A DNA stretch of 64,000 bases from Paraburkholderia edwinii (lineage in GTDB: Bacteria > Pseudomonadota > Gammaproteobacteria > Burkholderiales > Burkholderiaceae): positions 2,232,001 to 2,296,000 of the forward strand of contig NZ_CP080096.1 of NCBI RefSeq assembly GCF_019428685.1, read 5' to 3'. A model generated the notes under the pieces. The model was not told the origin of the DNA and ran no database searches. It saw only the letters and a list, made by a program, of their open reading frames with translations. The position numbers and the translations under genes were made by a program. This document shows positions 9,101 to 17,679 of this stretch, piece by piece. Every line of letters begins with the position of its first letter. Position 1 is the first letter of the stretch.

Positions 9101-11385
9101 TTCGCGCGCTCCTCGGGCAGATCGATCAGGTGAATCGCACGGTTCAGGTGGTTGACAACCTCATACACCATACTCGAACTGCCCGGGCCAGCCTCGGCCG
9201 TCACGGCGGCAAGTCGCCGGCCGATCTGAAGATGAATCCTGGCGCGTTCGTTGCCGTCGGAGAACGTGCCATATGTCGTCTCGAGGATACGATCGTGTGC
9301 GAATGCATACGCGTTCTCGAATCGTTGCACAAGCCTTGCGCCGACCGCGGCACTCAACCTGTCGTGGACGATCTTCACCTCTACGTTTGCAGCGAGCGCG
9401 ATGGTGTTCGCAGTCGCGCTGCCCCCAAGGCATGAGAAGACGTGCATCAGCTCCCGGGTCTCGACTGGGAGCGACTCGATGCGCCGCAGCAGCAGGTCGA
9501 CAACGTTGTTTGTATATCCTTTTGCTGCAATGCGTGTCGCGTCCCAGGCAACGCTGCCATCGCCGCGAAATCTGATGAGACCTTCTTGCGCCAGCGCGCT
9601 GATGAACTGGTTGGTGAAGAACGGGTTGCCGCCTGTTTTTTCAATAACCACGCGCGCGAGCGGAAGAATGCGGTCGACATGCTCGTGGAGCAGATCCGAC
9701 AGCAATGCCGCCACATCGTCCAGGGTCAGCGGCTGCAAGGAGATGAGTTCGACGCTTTTGTCATGAGCGAGCGCATATAGAGGATCCGATGTAGCGACCT
9801 CGTCAACCCGCAAGCTCCCGATGATCAGGAGATGGGGAATTGGCGCCTGTTTCGCGATGTATTCGAGTACAGACAAGGTTCCGTCGTCACTCCATTGAAG
9901 ATCGTCAATGAACAGCACAACGGGACGCGCGGCGCACGCGAACGCACCGAGCAGCTTCGCCACTGCGCGCAGAAAGCGATTTATTTCTGCCTCTCGTGGC
10001 AAACGGGGCAAGGACGGCTGATTGCCGACGATGCGTTCCAACACCGGCACTAGCGGAAACAATGCGCGTGCCTCACTGCCCAGGGCAGCCTGTAGGCGGG
10101 CACGCCAGGATTCGAAGCCGGCATTGCTCTCGCCTAACAATGGCCGCACAAGATTGTCCAGCACTTGCGAGAGGCTTCCGTACGGCACCCTATGCGTCGC
10201 AGGCTCACATTTGGATGCCGCCGACCAGCACAGATCCGCACCTGGTCTCGAGAGTTGCTCGTTGGCGAGCGACGATTTGCCGGAACCCGCAGTGCCCGAT
10301 ACGAACACGCACCGCGCGGCGCCCTGCTTCGCTTTCTGGAAAGCGCTGTCGAGTCGTTTGACGTTGCCTTGCTGACCGTAGAGCCGGGCAGAGTGAGCGA
10401 GACGATCCGCGATGTCGTGCAGGTTAAGCGGAAATGTCTCGAGCGGACCGCTTCGGCGACCCATTCGCCGACACCTCTCGAGGTCTGCGCGCAGACTTGC
10501 TGCCGACTGATACCGCTCGCCAGGCGCTTTCTCGAGCAGCTTCATGACGATGGCGTTGATCTGCTCCGGCACCGAAGGCCGACGGGATAGCACTGAACGC
10601 GGACGCTTCGCGGTATGCGCGTGAGCCCACCCCATCGGGTCTTTTGCTGCAAATGGCGGGCTCCCGGTCAACAATTCGTAGAACACGCAGCCGAGCGCGT
10701 AGAGATCAGCGCGGACATCGACGCACTGATGGGGCATGCCCATTTGCTCCGGAGACAGATAGGCAAACGCAGCTGCATCGGACACGGTCTGCTCATCGTC
10801 AGCCATCGCGTCACCGACGACCCACTGCGCAAAGCTAAAGCCCGTTAGCCACGCATGGAAGCGCCCTGAACCAGCCGGGCCCGACACACTATTTTTGAAA
10901 CCAACTAGCAAGCTATCCGGGCTAATCCTCAGATGGATCAATCCGCTTGCATGCATTTGCGCCACCGCATCCACGACGGAAATGGACAGCGGCAAAAATT
11001 GCTCAAGTGGCGAAGGTCTGCCGCACAAGTGTCTTAGCGGTTGACCAACAGGGTCTTTCAAAGATGGGGATGGCTTTTCTTCGCGGCCGTCTCGTGACCG
11101 CGATATCGCGGCCCATTTGTGATCGAGACGGGACCGTAGCGCGCATTCGCGTTCGGTAGTTTGGTCTTGGACGGCCCGACTGTCGCCGGCGTCGGCCACA
11201 GCAACAAGCGTACCCTCTCTTTCGGGTCCCTGACTTTCATCAACCTTTCTTGAAAAGGGCTCGGCGCCGTTACGGCGCGCAGGTCGCTTGTCAGTCTTGT
11301 GGGGACCGGCCATCGGTGGCATCTCCCGTATGCGAAGGATCGGCCTGATGCAATATCGCCGGCACACGTTCACCGCGATAGTCAT
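6190..11385 (-). CDS. pseudokinase / AAA ATPase / GAF / histidine kinase hybrid sensor
   Basis: A giant cytoplasmic sensor of about 1,730 residues in the class of Ser/Thr kinase-ATPase-histidine kinase hybrids. Numbered from the GTG at 11400, a kinase-like domain covers about 80-310 (SPEQM at 216-220, DVRADLYALGCVF after it). Then come an ATPase with Walker A GTAGSGKSS (369-377) and Walker B VVLFIDDLQWSD, a long helical-repeat middle, a GAF domain (PRSVLCLPLLNQ), and a histidine kinase: H-box SIVHEINQPL, N-box NLVVNAIEAM, DTGPGI and GLGMGLSI. The catalytic loop reads HLRISP (156-161) where active kinases have HxDxKP, so the kinase part should be inactive. I chose the ATG at 11385, preceded by GCAGGGCGG. 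The divergent FixJ-type regulator is the likely phosphate acceptor. Confidence 0.9.
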   Translation of the reverse strand: MTIAVNVCRRYCIRPILRIREMPPMAGPHKTDKRPARRNGAEPFSRKVDESQGPEREGTLVAVADAGDSRAVQDQTTERECALRSRLDHKWAAISRSRDGREEKPSPSLKDPVGQPLRHLCGRPSPLEQFLPLSISVVDAVAQMHASGLIHLRISPDSLLVGFKNSVSGPAGSGRFHAWLTGFSFAQWVVGDAMADDEQTVSDAAAFAYLSPEQMGMPHQCVDVRADLYALGCVFYELLTGSPPFAAKDPMGWAHAHTAKRPRSVLSRRPSVPEQINAIVMKLLEKAPGERYQSAASLRADLERCRRMGRRSGPLETFPLNLHDIADRLAHSARLYGQQGNVKRLDSAFQKAKQGAARCVFVSGTAGSGKSSLANEQLSRPGADLCWSAASKCEPATHRVPYGSLSQVLDNLVRPLLGESNAGFESWRARLQAALGSEARALFPLVPVLERIVGNQPSLPRLPREAEINRFLRAVAKLLGAFACAARPVVLFIDDLQWSDDGTLSVLEYIAKQAPIPHLLIIGSLRVDEVATSDPLYALAHDKSVELISLQPLTLDDVAALLSDLLHEHVDRILPLARVVIEKTGGNPFFTNQFISALAQEGLIRFRGDGSVAWDATRIAAKGYTNNVVDLLLRRIESLPVETRELMHVFSCLGGSATANTIALAANVEVKIVHDRLSAAVGARLVQRFENAYAFAHDRILETTYGTFSDGNERARIHLQIGRRLAAVTAEAGPGSSSMVYEVVNHLNRAIHLIDLPEERAKVGALNLEAGLQAKGAMAYAEALGYLRFAVAALAGDGDKPKLQTAAFHLAECEFISGRMDEAEARLAALAGQNVDLPFGAEITRLRAAVFTARDRSDLAVKVGLQYLREAGINMPARPSETELQAEYARLVARLRDCSVDACRNQPEMQDPIWRGVLQVLADLIPPALFTAANLPHMIALHMVHVSIEHGVTDASCYGYICASEVFRHYGDYETCYAFCELAMHLVDTRGFDRYKARVHMLFGVTQSWTRPVRDALPYLQRAFVEAMQAGDLTFAAYCRRNLISPMLAYGAPLAETQQLAYESLAYARSTKFDLVIDAIRAQVTYIDTLRGAPKNEAWWTDNEAGRNTNRPISVFSHWTHRMQAHLIFGNLVAAVDAEARASRLLWSSTGHYETAIFVLFSALVYAAACRSAVGRTRARHFEMLRFQQQKLDIWAHHSPNNFRDGATLVAAEVARIEQRVPDAIRLYEEAIGRAREEGFLNDEALASELAAQFHADLGSTTSARAYLRNARRAYAAWGADAKVGELDAASPDLSLPDEPEVLSSVVNQLDVGAVITATRALSREIVLERLVETLMRCTLEHAGGQRCVLVTMHADVLQMEAEARVYGESIDVQMRSGAACSMDLPLALVRSVMRTGEMLVLHDARENREWSGDAYVSSVRPRSVLCLPLLNQSRLVGLLYVENNLVAGAFTAKRSSVLCVLSTHAAISLENARLYAKLVQESATREQVAERLRTTQDELARVARLTTMGELVASIVHEINQPLTSVNTSANAALRWLSRDEPEVGEACAALNRVTADTTRAATIVRGLLSLAKKSPPEMKRFDLNQSIREVLQLLHREISHHEVDLDDRCVAGEQIAYGDRVQLQQVVLNLVVNAIEAMSESPLESRHLQLSTELSVNGRIIVSVIDTGPGISQAVLGKIFEPFVTTKDTGLGMGLSICRSIIDAHGGELTVALNSPHGTRFQFTIAAAS

Positions 11386-11712
11386 TCGACCGCCCTGCAC
11401 TCATGCGGCTGCTTCAGATAACTAACCGTTTCAGCCGTTCGTTCCGGACAATTTTAACCCAATATGAATACGACTTATGCTGGTTCACATAGCGGCTTTG
11501 CACGGCAGCGAACGGAGATGTTGGCCCCCTTCCTGCTGCTCTGCAGCATGCACTGATGGCCGGGCCCGAGATGCAACGCGAAGCGCAGCTTCCTCAAAAG
11601 CGCCGCGATCGAATTCAATGCGAACCACGAAAAAGTGTTCATTCGGCGATGCGGTATCCCGCACCAGATGGCAATCTATGGTGCATCGGGCAGTTTCGAA
11701 AGGAGTTCGCCG
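11386..11712. promoter_or_regulatory. divergent control region between sensor and regulator genes
   Basis: A 327-bp stretch between the outward-facing starts of the hybrid sensor (minus) and the FixJ-type regulator (plus). It should hold both promoters. It is AT-richer near 11420-11470. I see no clear operator palindrome. The ribosome binding site of the regulator, AGGAG at 11701-11705, is at its right edge. Confidence 0.5.
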
Positions 11713-12396
11713 ATGAACGCTCCATTTGACAAACCACCGCCGGATACCACTGGCACCGCAATCGTCTACGTTGTCGACGATGAGGAATCCGTTCTGGAGT
11801 CGCTGGGCCATTTGCTACGCTCTGCCGGCTACGCCGTTGAAACCTTTTCGAGCGCAGAAGACTTTCTGGCATTCGAAAAAATCGACACGGTATCCTGCGT
11901 TCTCATGGACGTGCGGCTCAAAGGTCGAAGTGGCCTTTGCGCGCAGGAGGTTCTTAACGCGAACCGCGTACGCATGCCCGTCATATTCATGACCGCGCAC
12001 GGCGACATCGAAATGTCAGTCACAGCAATGAAAAGAGGTGCGGCCGATTTTTTCTCCAAACCGTTTCGCGATCAAGACCTGCTCGATGCCGTGGCCGAAG
12101 CGCTGGACAACGATCGCAAGCAGCGCGAAGCAGAACGCTCGCATAACAGCTTGGTGCACTGCTACGAGTCGCTGACGCCACGTGAACGCGAAGTCACTGA
12201 CCTGATCGTCAAAGGCTTTCGTAACAAAGAAGTCGCCACGCAAATGAACCTGAGTGAAGCGACTGTCAAGATCCATCGCAACCGCGCTATGAAGAAGATG
12301 AGATCCGGCTCCATCGCAGAGTTCGTGCTTCGGGTACGGGCGCTTGACATCAATTCCGGATCCGACGCGCCTATCGTACGCAAATCGATATCGTAG
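11713..12396 (+). CDS. FixJ-family response regulator
   Basis: A 227-residue two-domain regulator. The receiver domain (about 15-135) has the acidic pair Asp22/Asp23, the phospho-acceptor Asp66 in VLMDVRL, the switch Thr in FMTAHGD and the conserved Lys116 in FFSKPF. The C-terminal LuxR-type helix-turn-helix starts at SLTPREREV and contains GFRNKEVATQMNLSEATVKIHR. The ATG at 11713 sits eight bases after AGGAG; the longer upstream frame is unlikely. Divergent placement from the hybrid histidine kinase points to a cognate pair. Targets are unknown; the BON-domain gene immediately downstream is a candidate. Confidence 0.92.
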   Translation: MNAPFDKPPPDTTGTAIVYVVDDEESVLESLGHLLRSAGYAVETFSSAEDFLAFEKIDTVSCVLMDVRLKGRSGLCAQEVLNANRVRMPVIFMTAHGDIEMSVTAMKRGAADFFSKPFRDQDLLDAVAEALDNDRKQREAERSHNSLVHCYESLTPREREVTDLIVKGFRNKEVATQMNLSEATVKIHRNRAMKKMRSGSIAEFVLRVRALDINSGSDAPIVRKSIS

Positions 12397-12545
12397 TGAC
12401 ACGTTCTGTGCCGTGATAGGGCTGCGGACGGCGAGCCGATTAGACGGTTTCGCGAGCCGCCCTGCAATTCACGCCAACGCCGGGTGCCCCTAAAGTTCAC
12501 ACACACCGTCAACGACGGAACTCACCTGAACTGAAGGGGCCACTC

Positions 12546-12920
12546 ATGAAATGCTTGACCCGGGCGCTGGTGATCGCGCTGTTCGCCATGTCACCGCTTG
12601 CGAGCCACGCGGCCGCGAATGTGTCATTAATCGACACTCAGCCACGTGCCGACGTAGTTTCAGTCGAGGACGCACCAGAGCCGACAGACATGGACGCGCG
12701 TCACGCCGATCATCGCCTTGAGAGGAAAGTACGTCAGGCACTCTATCGAGGGAAAGTGGACGTCACTCACGTGTCAATTCTTGCCAGGAACGGCAGGGTG
12801 ACGCTAATTGGCGGTGTGCCCGCTCAAGCCATGATTCAGACCGCGCCTACCATCGCCATGAACGTACCCGGTGTGCGTTCGGTCGATAGCGAACTGATAC
12901 GGCGTCCAGAACAGAACTGA
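12546..12920 (+). CDS. secreted BON-domain protein
   Basis: A 124-residue protein with a Sec signal peptide (basic MKCLTR, hydrophobic ALVIALFAMSPLA, cleavage after SHA near 22). The mature part ends in one BON domain: RLERKVRQALYRGKVDVTHVSIL, then GRVTLIGGVPAQAM and VPGVRSVDSELI. BON domains bind phospholipid or polymer and are common in small periplasmic stress proteins such as OsmY, which has two. With a single domain this is at the short end. AAGGGG lies upstream of the ATG. It follows the response regulator on the same strand with a 150-bp gap, so it may have its own promoter. Confidence 0.85.
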   Translation: MKCLTRALVIALFAMSPLASHAAANVSLIDTQPRADVVSVEDAPEPTDMDARHADHRLERKVRQALYRGKVDVTHVSILARNGRVTLIGGVPAQAMIQTAPTIAMNVPGVRSVDSELIRRPEQN

Positions 12921-12998
12921 GTGGCAAGCGCGGCCCACTTGTCCGACCCGGCTGGCAAGACAAGTATGCAGCATCGGTCTGCGCTGCGGTCCGAGCGT

Positions 12999-13946
12999 TT
13001 ATGACCGCTTCGGCAGATTCACTGGCTCACCCTGCATCTCCCGATAGGCATCGCGATAGGCTGCGGGAACGTTTACGAGCTTATGTGCCCAATCAAAAAG
13101 ACTGTAAGAGCAGTAGTGCGGCATTGGCACAACATCGAGTATCGCCTCGACCGACCGCCCCTCGACGATAGCGTTACGCACGGTGCGATCGAGCTCGCGA
13201 AGATAAAGAAGCGGGAACTCGATATCCGCACGCCGCATCGGCCGACCGTGGCCGGGAATGACGATCGCGTCGTCCGGTAGAAAGTCATATACGCGGGCCA
13301 ATGTCGCGATTGTATCCTTGTGCCGACCTTCGAGGAGCCACGGAAGAGCCGGTGATGGTGCCTGGATCATGTTGCCGACCCAGAGTACCTTGGCATCAGG
13401 CGCCCAGACGACTAAATCGCCTGGCGTCTGGGCGAAGCCAAAGTGGCGCACCTCAACAATCCGGGCACCGAGATCAACGCTGAGCATTTCCGGCACCGAG
13501 ACGTCCGCGGTGCGCGACTGAACGCGCTCAATGCCCTTCCCGCTTCCCATGAGGCCGATCATGAAACTGCGGTCCTCCTCGAACTTTTCCTCCATGTAGC
13601 GCTTCGTCTCCGGGTGCTGAATCACTACGGTGCTGTCCGGGAACAGGTAGTTTCCATAGGCATGGTCGCCGTGATAGCTGGTGTTGACGAGGAAGCGAAT
13701 AGGCTTGCTCGTTACTCTGCGTACAAGTCCGATGAGCTGCGAAGCCAGATCGCCGGTTAGCATCGCCTCGACAACCAGGACACTTCGCTCGCCAATCACG
13801 AAGCCGGCGGTGGTGCCGACATGATCTTTGGAAAGCACATCGTCGGGCATAACGGCGAATACGCCAGTCGCAAGTTCTTTCGATATAAGGTTGACACGTG
13901 CGGCGTCCCAAGGGGGCGTCGTTTCCTGTTCATTTGTCTGCGACAC
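12999..13946 (-). CDS. metallo-beta-lactamase-fold hydrolase with altered metal motif
   Basis: A 315-residue MBL-fold protein. Strand features GTTAGFVIGERSVLVVEAM, then NTSYHGDHAYGN, a GNMIQAPSP stretch with a helix, and IPGHGRP near the end. In the usual HxHxDH motif the first His is replaced by Ser (SYHGDH), while the second His, Asp and third His remain; the late GHG His is kept. One zinc site may therefore be weakened. I chose the GTG at 13946, seven bases after AAGGAG, over an ATG 27 codons upstream that lacks a clear site. No signal peptide is seen. Related proteins act on lactones, thioesters or sulfatase-like substrates; none can be named here. Confidence 0.85.
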   Translation of the reverse strand: MSQTNEQETTPPWDAARVNLISKELATGVFAVMPDDVLSKDHVGTTAGFVIGERSVLVVEAMLTGDLASQLIGLVRRVTSKPIRFLVNTSYHGDHAYGNYLFPDSTVVIQHPETKRYMEEKFEEDRSFMIGLMGSGKGIERVQSRTADVSVPEMLSVDLGARIVEVRHFGFAQTPGDLVVWAPDAKVLWVGNMIQAPSPALPWLLEGRHKDTIATLARVYDFLPDDAIVIPGHGRPMRRADIEFPLLYLRELDRTVRNAIVEGRSVEAILDVVPMPHYCSYSLFDWAHKLVNVPAAYRDAYREMQGEPVNLPKRS

Positions 13947-14242
13947 AGTACATCTCCTTTGCGTTGACCCCGTTCCCTCCAAAATATCCGCTACAGAGCA
14001 ACCTCTCGCGAATTTTTGCACGTTCATCTCGTGTCAATTCGCAACCGGTCGATTTGGATATCAGCTTCCAGTTTTGATTCGTTTTCCAGAATTACATTCG
14101 ATTACTAGACATGGATTATGAAATCAAGGCGATGTTTTCAAGTCGCTGACCCTGTGGATCGGCAATTTTAGTATCTTTTAAATTTGTAACTTGTCGATCC
14201 AACTATTAATGGTTACTCTTAAAAACTTGTCAAATAGTCCCA

Positions 14243-14779
14243 ATGGATTCACTCATGGTTGCGCAATTCCCTATGCTGTCAGGCGGCACGGTACTTGATT
14301 TCCTCAACACGTCAGCTTCGGAAGACACGCCCGCATCCGAGCTTCTATCGAGCGATCAAAGCGTCGTCGAATGGATGCGAGCGAAGCATCTGCTTGATGC
14401 CGCGACGCTGCCCCGTTTCGAGAGTGGCCGTCTGGTGCGCGCAGCCCGCGCCTTAAGAGAGACGATCCGCAGAGCAGTCCTGCAACGAAAAAGCGGTGGA
14501 GATGTCGACATCGAATCCCTTAACGCTTTTCTAAACCGCGGAAGCTACAGAGTGAGCCTCTTGCGGGAATCCAATGGTCATTTGCATCTCGCATACGAGT
14601 ACGAGCGCGCAACGCCCGAGCAGCTTCTGGCTCCGATCGCCAATGCGGCAGCGGAATTGCTGGCTGTCGGAAACTTCAACCTGATCCGGAAGTGCGAGTG
14701 CGAAGCGCGTTCACTCTGGTGCTACGAAAAAGCGAAATCACGCGCACCGCGTAACCCTTTTGAGGAGAATTCGCAATGA
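14243..14779 (+). CDS. ABATE-domain putative regulator with shortened zinc finger
   Basis: A 178-residue protein of the ABATE/CGNR family, thought to be stress-related transcription regulators. It opens with the conserved GGTVLDFLNT, then helices around LVRAARALRETIRRAV and SLNAFLNRG. The C-terminal zinc finger is short: IRKCECEARSLWCYEKAKS replaces the usual CxxxxCxxxF...RRWCSMxxCGNR, and the final CGNR half is absent. DNA binding may be reduced or changed. The stop at 14777-14779 overlaps the ATG of the next hydrolase by four bases, so the two are translationally coupled. The upstream region is strongly AT-rich and holds the promoter, shared with the divergent MBL gene. Confidence 0.85.
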   Translation: MDSLMVAQFPMLSGGTVLDFLNTSASEDTPASELLSSDQSVVEWMRAKHLLDAATLPRFESGRLVRAARALRETIRRAVLQRKSGGDVDIESLNAFLNRGSYRVSLLRESNGHLHLAYEYERATPEQLLAPIANAAAELLAVGNFNLIRKCECEARSLWCYEKAKSRAPRNPFEENSQ

Positions 14780-15504
14780 ATCTCGCATCGCTTAAGCCCA
14801 CTATCGTACTTGTGCATGGGGCCTTCGAAGACGCGTCGATCTGGAATGTAGTGATCCAGCGGCTTCAGCGCGTGGGCTACCCGGTTGTCGCTTTCGCCAA
14901 CCCGCTACTGGGCGTCGCGGTCGACGCCGCGTACCTGCGTAGCGTGTTGAACAGAATTGAGGGATCGGTGATCCTCGTGGCCCACTCCTACGGCGGAGCC
15001 ATCATCACCGAGGCCGGTGCAAACGAGCCCAAGGTCAAAGGTCTTGTCTACGCGGCTGCGGTGATGCCCGCGGCAGGAGAAGCCGCAAGCCAGTTGATCG
15101 AGCGCTTCCCCGGCAGCTCATTCCCCACGTCCGTCGATGCCGTTCCCTACAGCTTGCCCGACGGGACCAGCGGCACCTACCTCCTCTATCAGCCCGCGAA
15201 GTTTCACAGTCAGGTCGCTGCCGATGTCCCCGCGAGCGAGGTCGCTCTGATGATCGCGACGCAACGGCCGATGAATCTGGCAGCCCTGAATGAGAAGTTG
15301 ACGTCAGCCGCATGGACGAGCAAGCCCAGTTGGCAAATCAGGACTCTGCAGGATCTCGCGATTCCTCTGGCCGAACAGAAATTTGAGGCCGATCGCGCCC
15401 ATTCTCACGTTGTTGAGGTTGACTCTTCTCATGCCGTCACCGTCTCTAATCCGGACGTCGTGGCCGACGTCATTGAAGAAGCCGCGCGCGCAGCCCAAAA
15501 GTAG
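14776..15504 (+). CDS. alpha/beta hydrolase, esterase-like
   Basis: A 242-residue cytoplasmic hydrolase of the compact alpha/beta family often labelled as signal-peptide-less esterases. It has the oxyanion loop VLVHGAFEDASIW (11-23), the nucleophile elbow AHSYGG with Ser71, a cap region AAVMPAAGEA, and the catalytic His in DSSHAVTVSNPD near the end. The start overlaps the stop of the ABATE-domain gene (ATGA). This coupling suggests the regulator controls the hydrolase or senses its substrate. There is no signal peptide. Substrate unknown. Confidence 0.9.
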   Translation: MNLASLKPTIVLVHGAFEDASIWNVVIQRLQRVGYPVVAFANPLLGVAVDAAYLRSVLNRIEGSVILVAHSYGGAIITEAGANEPKVKGLVYAAAVMPAAGEAASQLIERFPGSSFPTSVDAVPYSLPDGTSGTYLLYQPAKFHSQVAADVPASEVALMIATQRPMNLAALNEKLTSAAWTSKPSWQIRTLQDLAIPLAEQKFEADRAHSHVVEVDSSHAVTVSNPDVVADVIEEAARAAQK

Positions 15505-15720
15505 CGGGATCTGATATCAGATCGTGAACGTGGAAATTCCGTGCCAAAAAGCGATTTGTAACCTTTAATTATAAAATTTAAAGGTTTCGAAAATTTAGAA
15601 AGCCACTTCCTTGAAAGCAATATTGCATGTACTCTTATCCTCGGCATCGCAATTCTCCTTACCCGTCCAGTGATGCCCTGGATCATTTCCATTAGCCCGG
15701 CCTCGAGCCGGGCTTTTTTT
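15505..15720 (+). ncRNA. possible small RNA or long 3' untranslated region
   Basis: Between the hydrolase stop and a strong terminator lie about 190 noncoding bases. They include an AT-rich block (15555-15600) that could be a promoter and a C-rich, unstructured tail before the terminator. This arrangement fits an independent or 3'-UTR-derived small RNA, but nothing beyond layout supports it. Confidence 0.25.
15694..15720 (+). terminator. intrinsic terminator
   Basis: A perfect 8-bp stem AGCCCGGC / GCCGGGCT (15694-15701 and 15707-15714) with the five-base loop CTCGA, followed by a seven-base T-run ending at 15720. It is oriented to stop plus-strand transcription from the ABATE/hydrolase pair and protects the convergent porin gene. 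Confidence 0.88.
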
Positions 15721-15852
15721 GTCCTAAGCGGGACTTCGGTGCGCAACCTCTTCAACCGTTCGAAGCTCAACTCCTTGTCCAGACTGAATTTCCCTTTATT
15801 CATGTGATAGCTGCTGCATTCTTTGCTACGCTCACGCACCCAGAACTGCTCA

Positions 15853-16998
15853 TCAGAACCGGGCCCGCATCCCCATCATGCCGACAATCTGATTGGCGCT
15901 TGATGAAGCGCCTCCGGAGTTGTAGATAAAGGCGCTAAAATTACGCCCACTCACATGTTGATAGACGCCTTCGAGATAAACATCGGTACGCTTGGAAAAG
16001 CTGTACACCGTTTGCACCCCGATCTGATTCCACTTCGGCGACGATCCGAACGTCGAGGTGTTCGTCACATGGCCGTTCGTGAAGACGTATTGGGCGCCGA
16101 CCGTGAGTTGCGGCAACACAAAGTACTTGCCGTTGATCTCGAAGTTATCGAACCGCACCGTTCCGTTCTGTGAACCGAACGACGTCGAGCCCTCGAACAG
16201 CGTGTGCGTATAGACAAAACCGACCTTCGCCTTGCCGATTTCGTAGTTCACACCTGCGCCCGCGATTCGCTGCACATCGGCGCCCAGCACGAACCCGGCC
16301 GTATTATTCGCCTGCGTTTCGTTGACGTCGAGCGCGCCGGGGCTGCTGATCGTGGTGTTTTTCGTGCCGTTCAGTTGAAAGTACGCAATACCGGCATTCA
16401 ACGGACCCTTGCTGTATGCGAGACCTACGCTGTACGCGCGATTCACTGCGAAGTCCACGCTATTGGAGAACGCGTACTGCGCCTCGAACTTCAACCCTTT
16501 GTAAACGGGACTCGCATATTTCACTGTGTTGCTCAACCGATATGAGTGAATCATGTCGTCGTTGTCGAACGGGTGAGCGAACGCGCTATCGCCGAAGTTG
16601 ATCGAGGTGGCCGAGAGTGGAATCAGCGTGTCGGTCAGTGCATCGTATTGACGGCCGAGCGAAACCGTACCGTATTCCTTGCTGCTTAGTCCAATGTATG
16701 CCTGACGACCGAACAATCGTCCGTCCTGAGCCGACTTCCCGTTGTTGATGTTGAAACCGCCTTCAAGCACGAAGATCGAACCCAGGCCGCTGCCAAGATC
16801 TTCATTGCCTCGCATGCCAAACCGGCTACCGTTGACATTGCCACTGGTTTGTCGAAAGAGCGATCCACCACTGACAACGTTATTCGTGTATTCAAGACCT
16901 GCATCGAGCAGGCCATACAGTGTGACTGAGCTTTGCGCATGTACGATCTGCGCCGCGAGCATGCCTGAACATGCAATCAAATAACGACTACGCTTCAT
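15853..16998 (-). CDS. general outer-membrane porin (Gram-negative, Burkholderia type)
   Basis: A 381-residue trimeric porin of the 16-strand class common in beta-proteobacteria. The signal peptide is MKRSRYLIACSGMLAAQIVHA, cleaved before QSSVTLYG. The mature start SSVTLYGLLDAGLEY, the GSRFGMRGNEDLGSG strand, GRQAYIGLSSKEYGTVSLGRQYD with the eyelet loop after it, and KRTDVYLEGVYQHVSG are all typical. It ends in Phe (MRARF), the signal for insertion by the BAM machine. It is complete and stands alone. The upstream region (16999-17100) is AT-rich and should hold the promoter. A remnant of a second, related porin is at 58527-59057. Confidence 0.93.
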   Translation of the reverse strand: MKRSRYLIACSGMLAAQIVHAQSSVTLYGLLDAGLEYTNNVVSGGSLFRQTSGNVNGSRFGMRGNEDLGSGLGSIFVLEGGFNINNGKSAQDGRLFGRQAYIGLSSKEYGTVSLGRQYDALTDTLIPLSATSINFGDSAFAHPFDNDDMIHSYRLSNTVKYASPVYKGLKFEAQYAFSNSVDFAVNRAYSVGLAYSKGPLNAGIAYFQLNGTKNTTISSPGALDVNETQANNTAGFVLGADVQRIAGAGVNYEIGKAKVGFVYTHTLFEGSTSFGSQNGTVRFDNFEINGKYFVLPQLTVGAQYVFTNGHVTNTSTFGSSPKWNQIGVQTVYSFSKRTDVYLEGVYQHVSGRNFSAFIYNSGGASSSANQIVGMMGMRARF

Positions 16999-17679
16999 TT
17001 GTCCCCTCGCTCTGACTGATCAAATCGAAATAAAACGCGCAACGACAATTAGTTAGGCATACCAATTACAATGGACGTTTAGTTCCGTAAAATTCTCAAC
17101 CCCGACTTGCTGTAGAGGCACAGAGTTGCAGCAACGGAACAGTCATGCCCGCCGGAGGAGTTGCTTGTCGACCCAATCCATATCGTTACGATGAGCGCAA
17201 TATAGCTTTCGATTTCTTGTCCTCAAACATACGGATGCCCTCTTTTATCGAAAATGCATTTGTAATGAAGTTGGCATTTTTCGTGAGACATATTTTCTTT
17301 AAAACGCCGGGATCTTTATCGCTTAAAAGGGTGGCAATGTAGACTGGAAGTATGATGTCGATTACCCCGACACAATCAATATTCCAAAATGGGCTGCATG
17401 ACCGGCATGCGCGATATGAGAAGTGCTCGATAACGCAGGTTATCCTGGCCAGATCGAGGAAGCGCCGGCGAGGGAACCATACGCTGACAAACATCGATGC
17501 ATGCGCCGTCGATGACCGCTTCCGGGCGACAAGGCCGTCGCCCGGCAACCCTAAGCCGATTTGTGGAGATCAGCCCGAACGTCCCCTTAAGGCCGCGCCC
17601 GCGAAGCAGTCACTATTCTTTGGCCCCTGCCGGACCCGTTGCCGGCCAGATAAATGGCCGGGTTGACCCGACCTGAGGC
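16999..17679. other. 680-bp intergenic stretch with a GC-rich hairpin
   Basis: No gene that I can support. The left end serves as the porin promoter region. At 17522-17545 a perfect 9-bp stem CCGGGCGAC / GTCGCCCGG with a six-base loop is present but has no T-run. Frames within this stretch have mixed codon use and no recognisable product. Confidence 0.5.

Noticed and set aside
17522..17545. Hairpin CCGGGCGAC/GTCGCCCGG as a terminator
   Set aside because: Perfect stem but no T-run and no gene ends nearby in the right direction.
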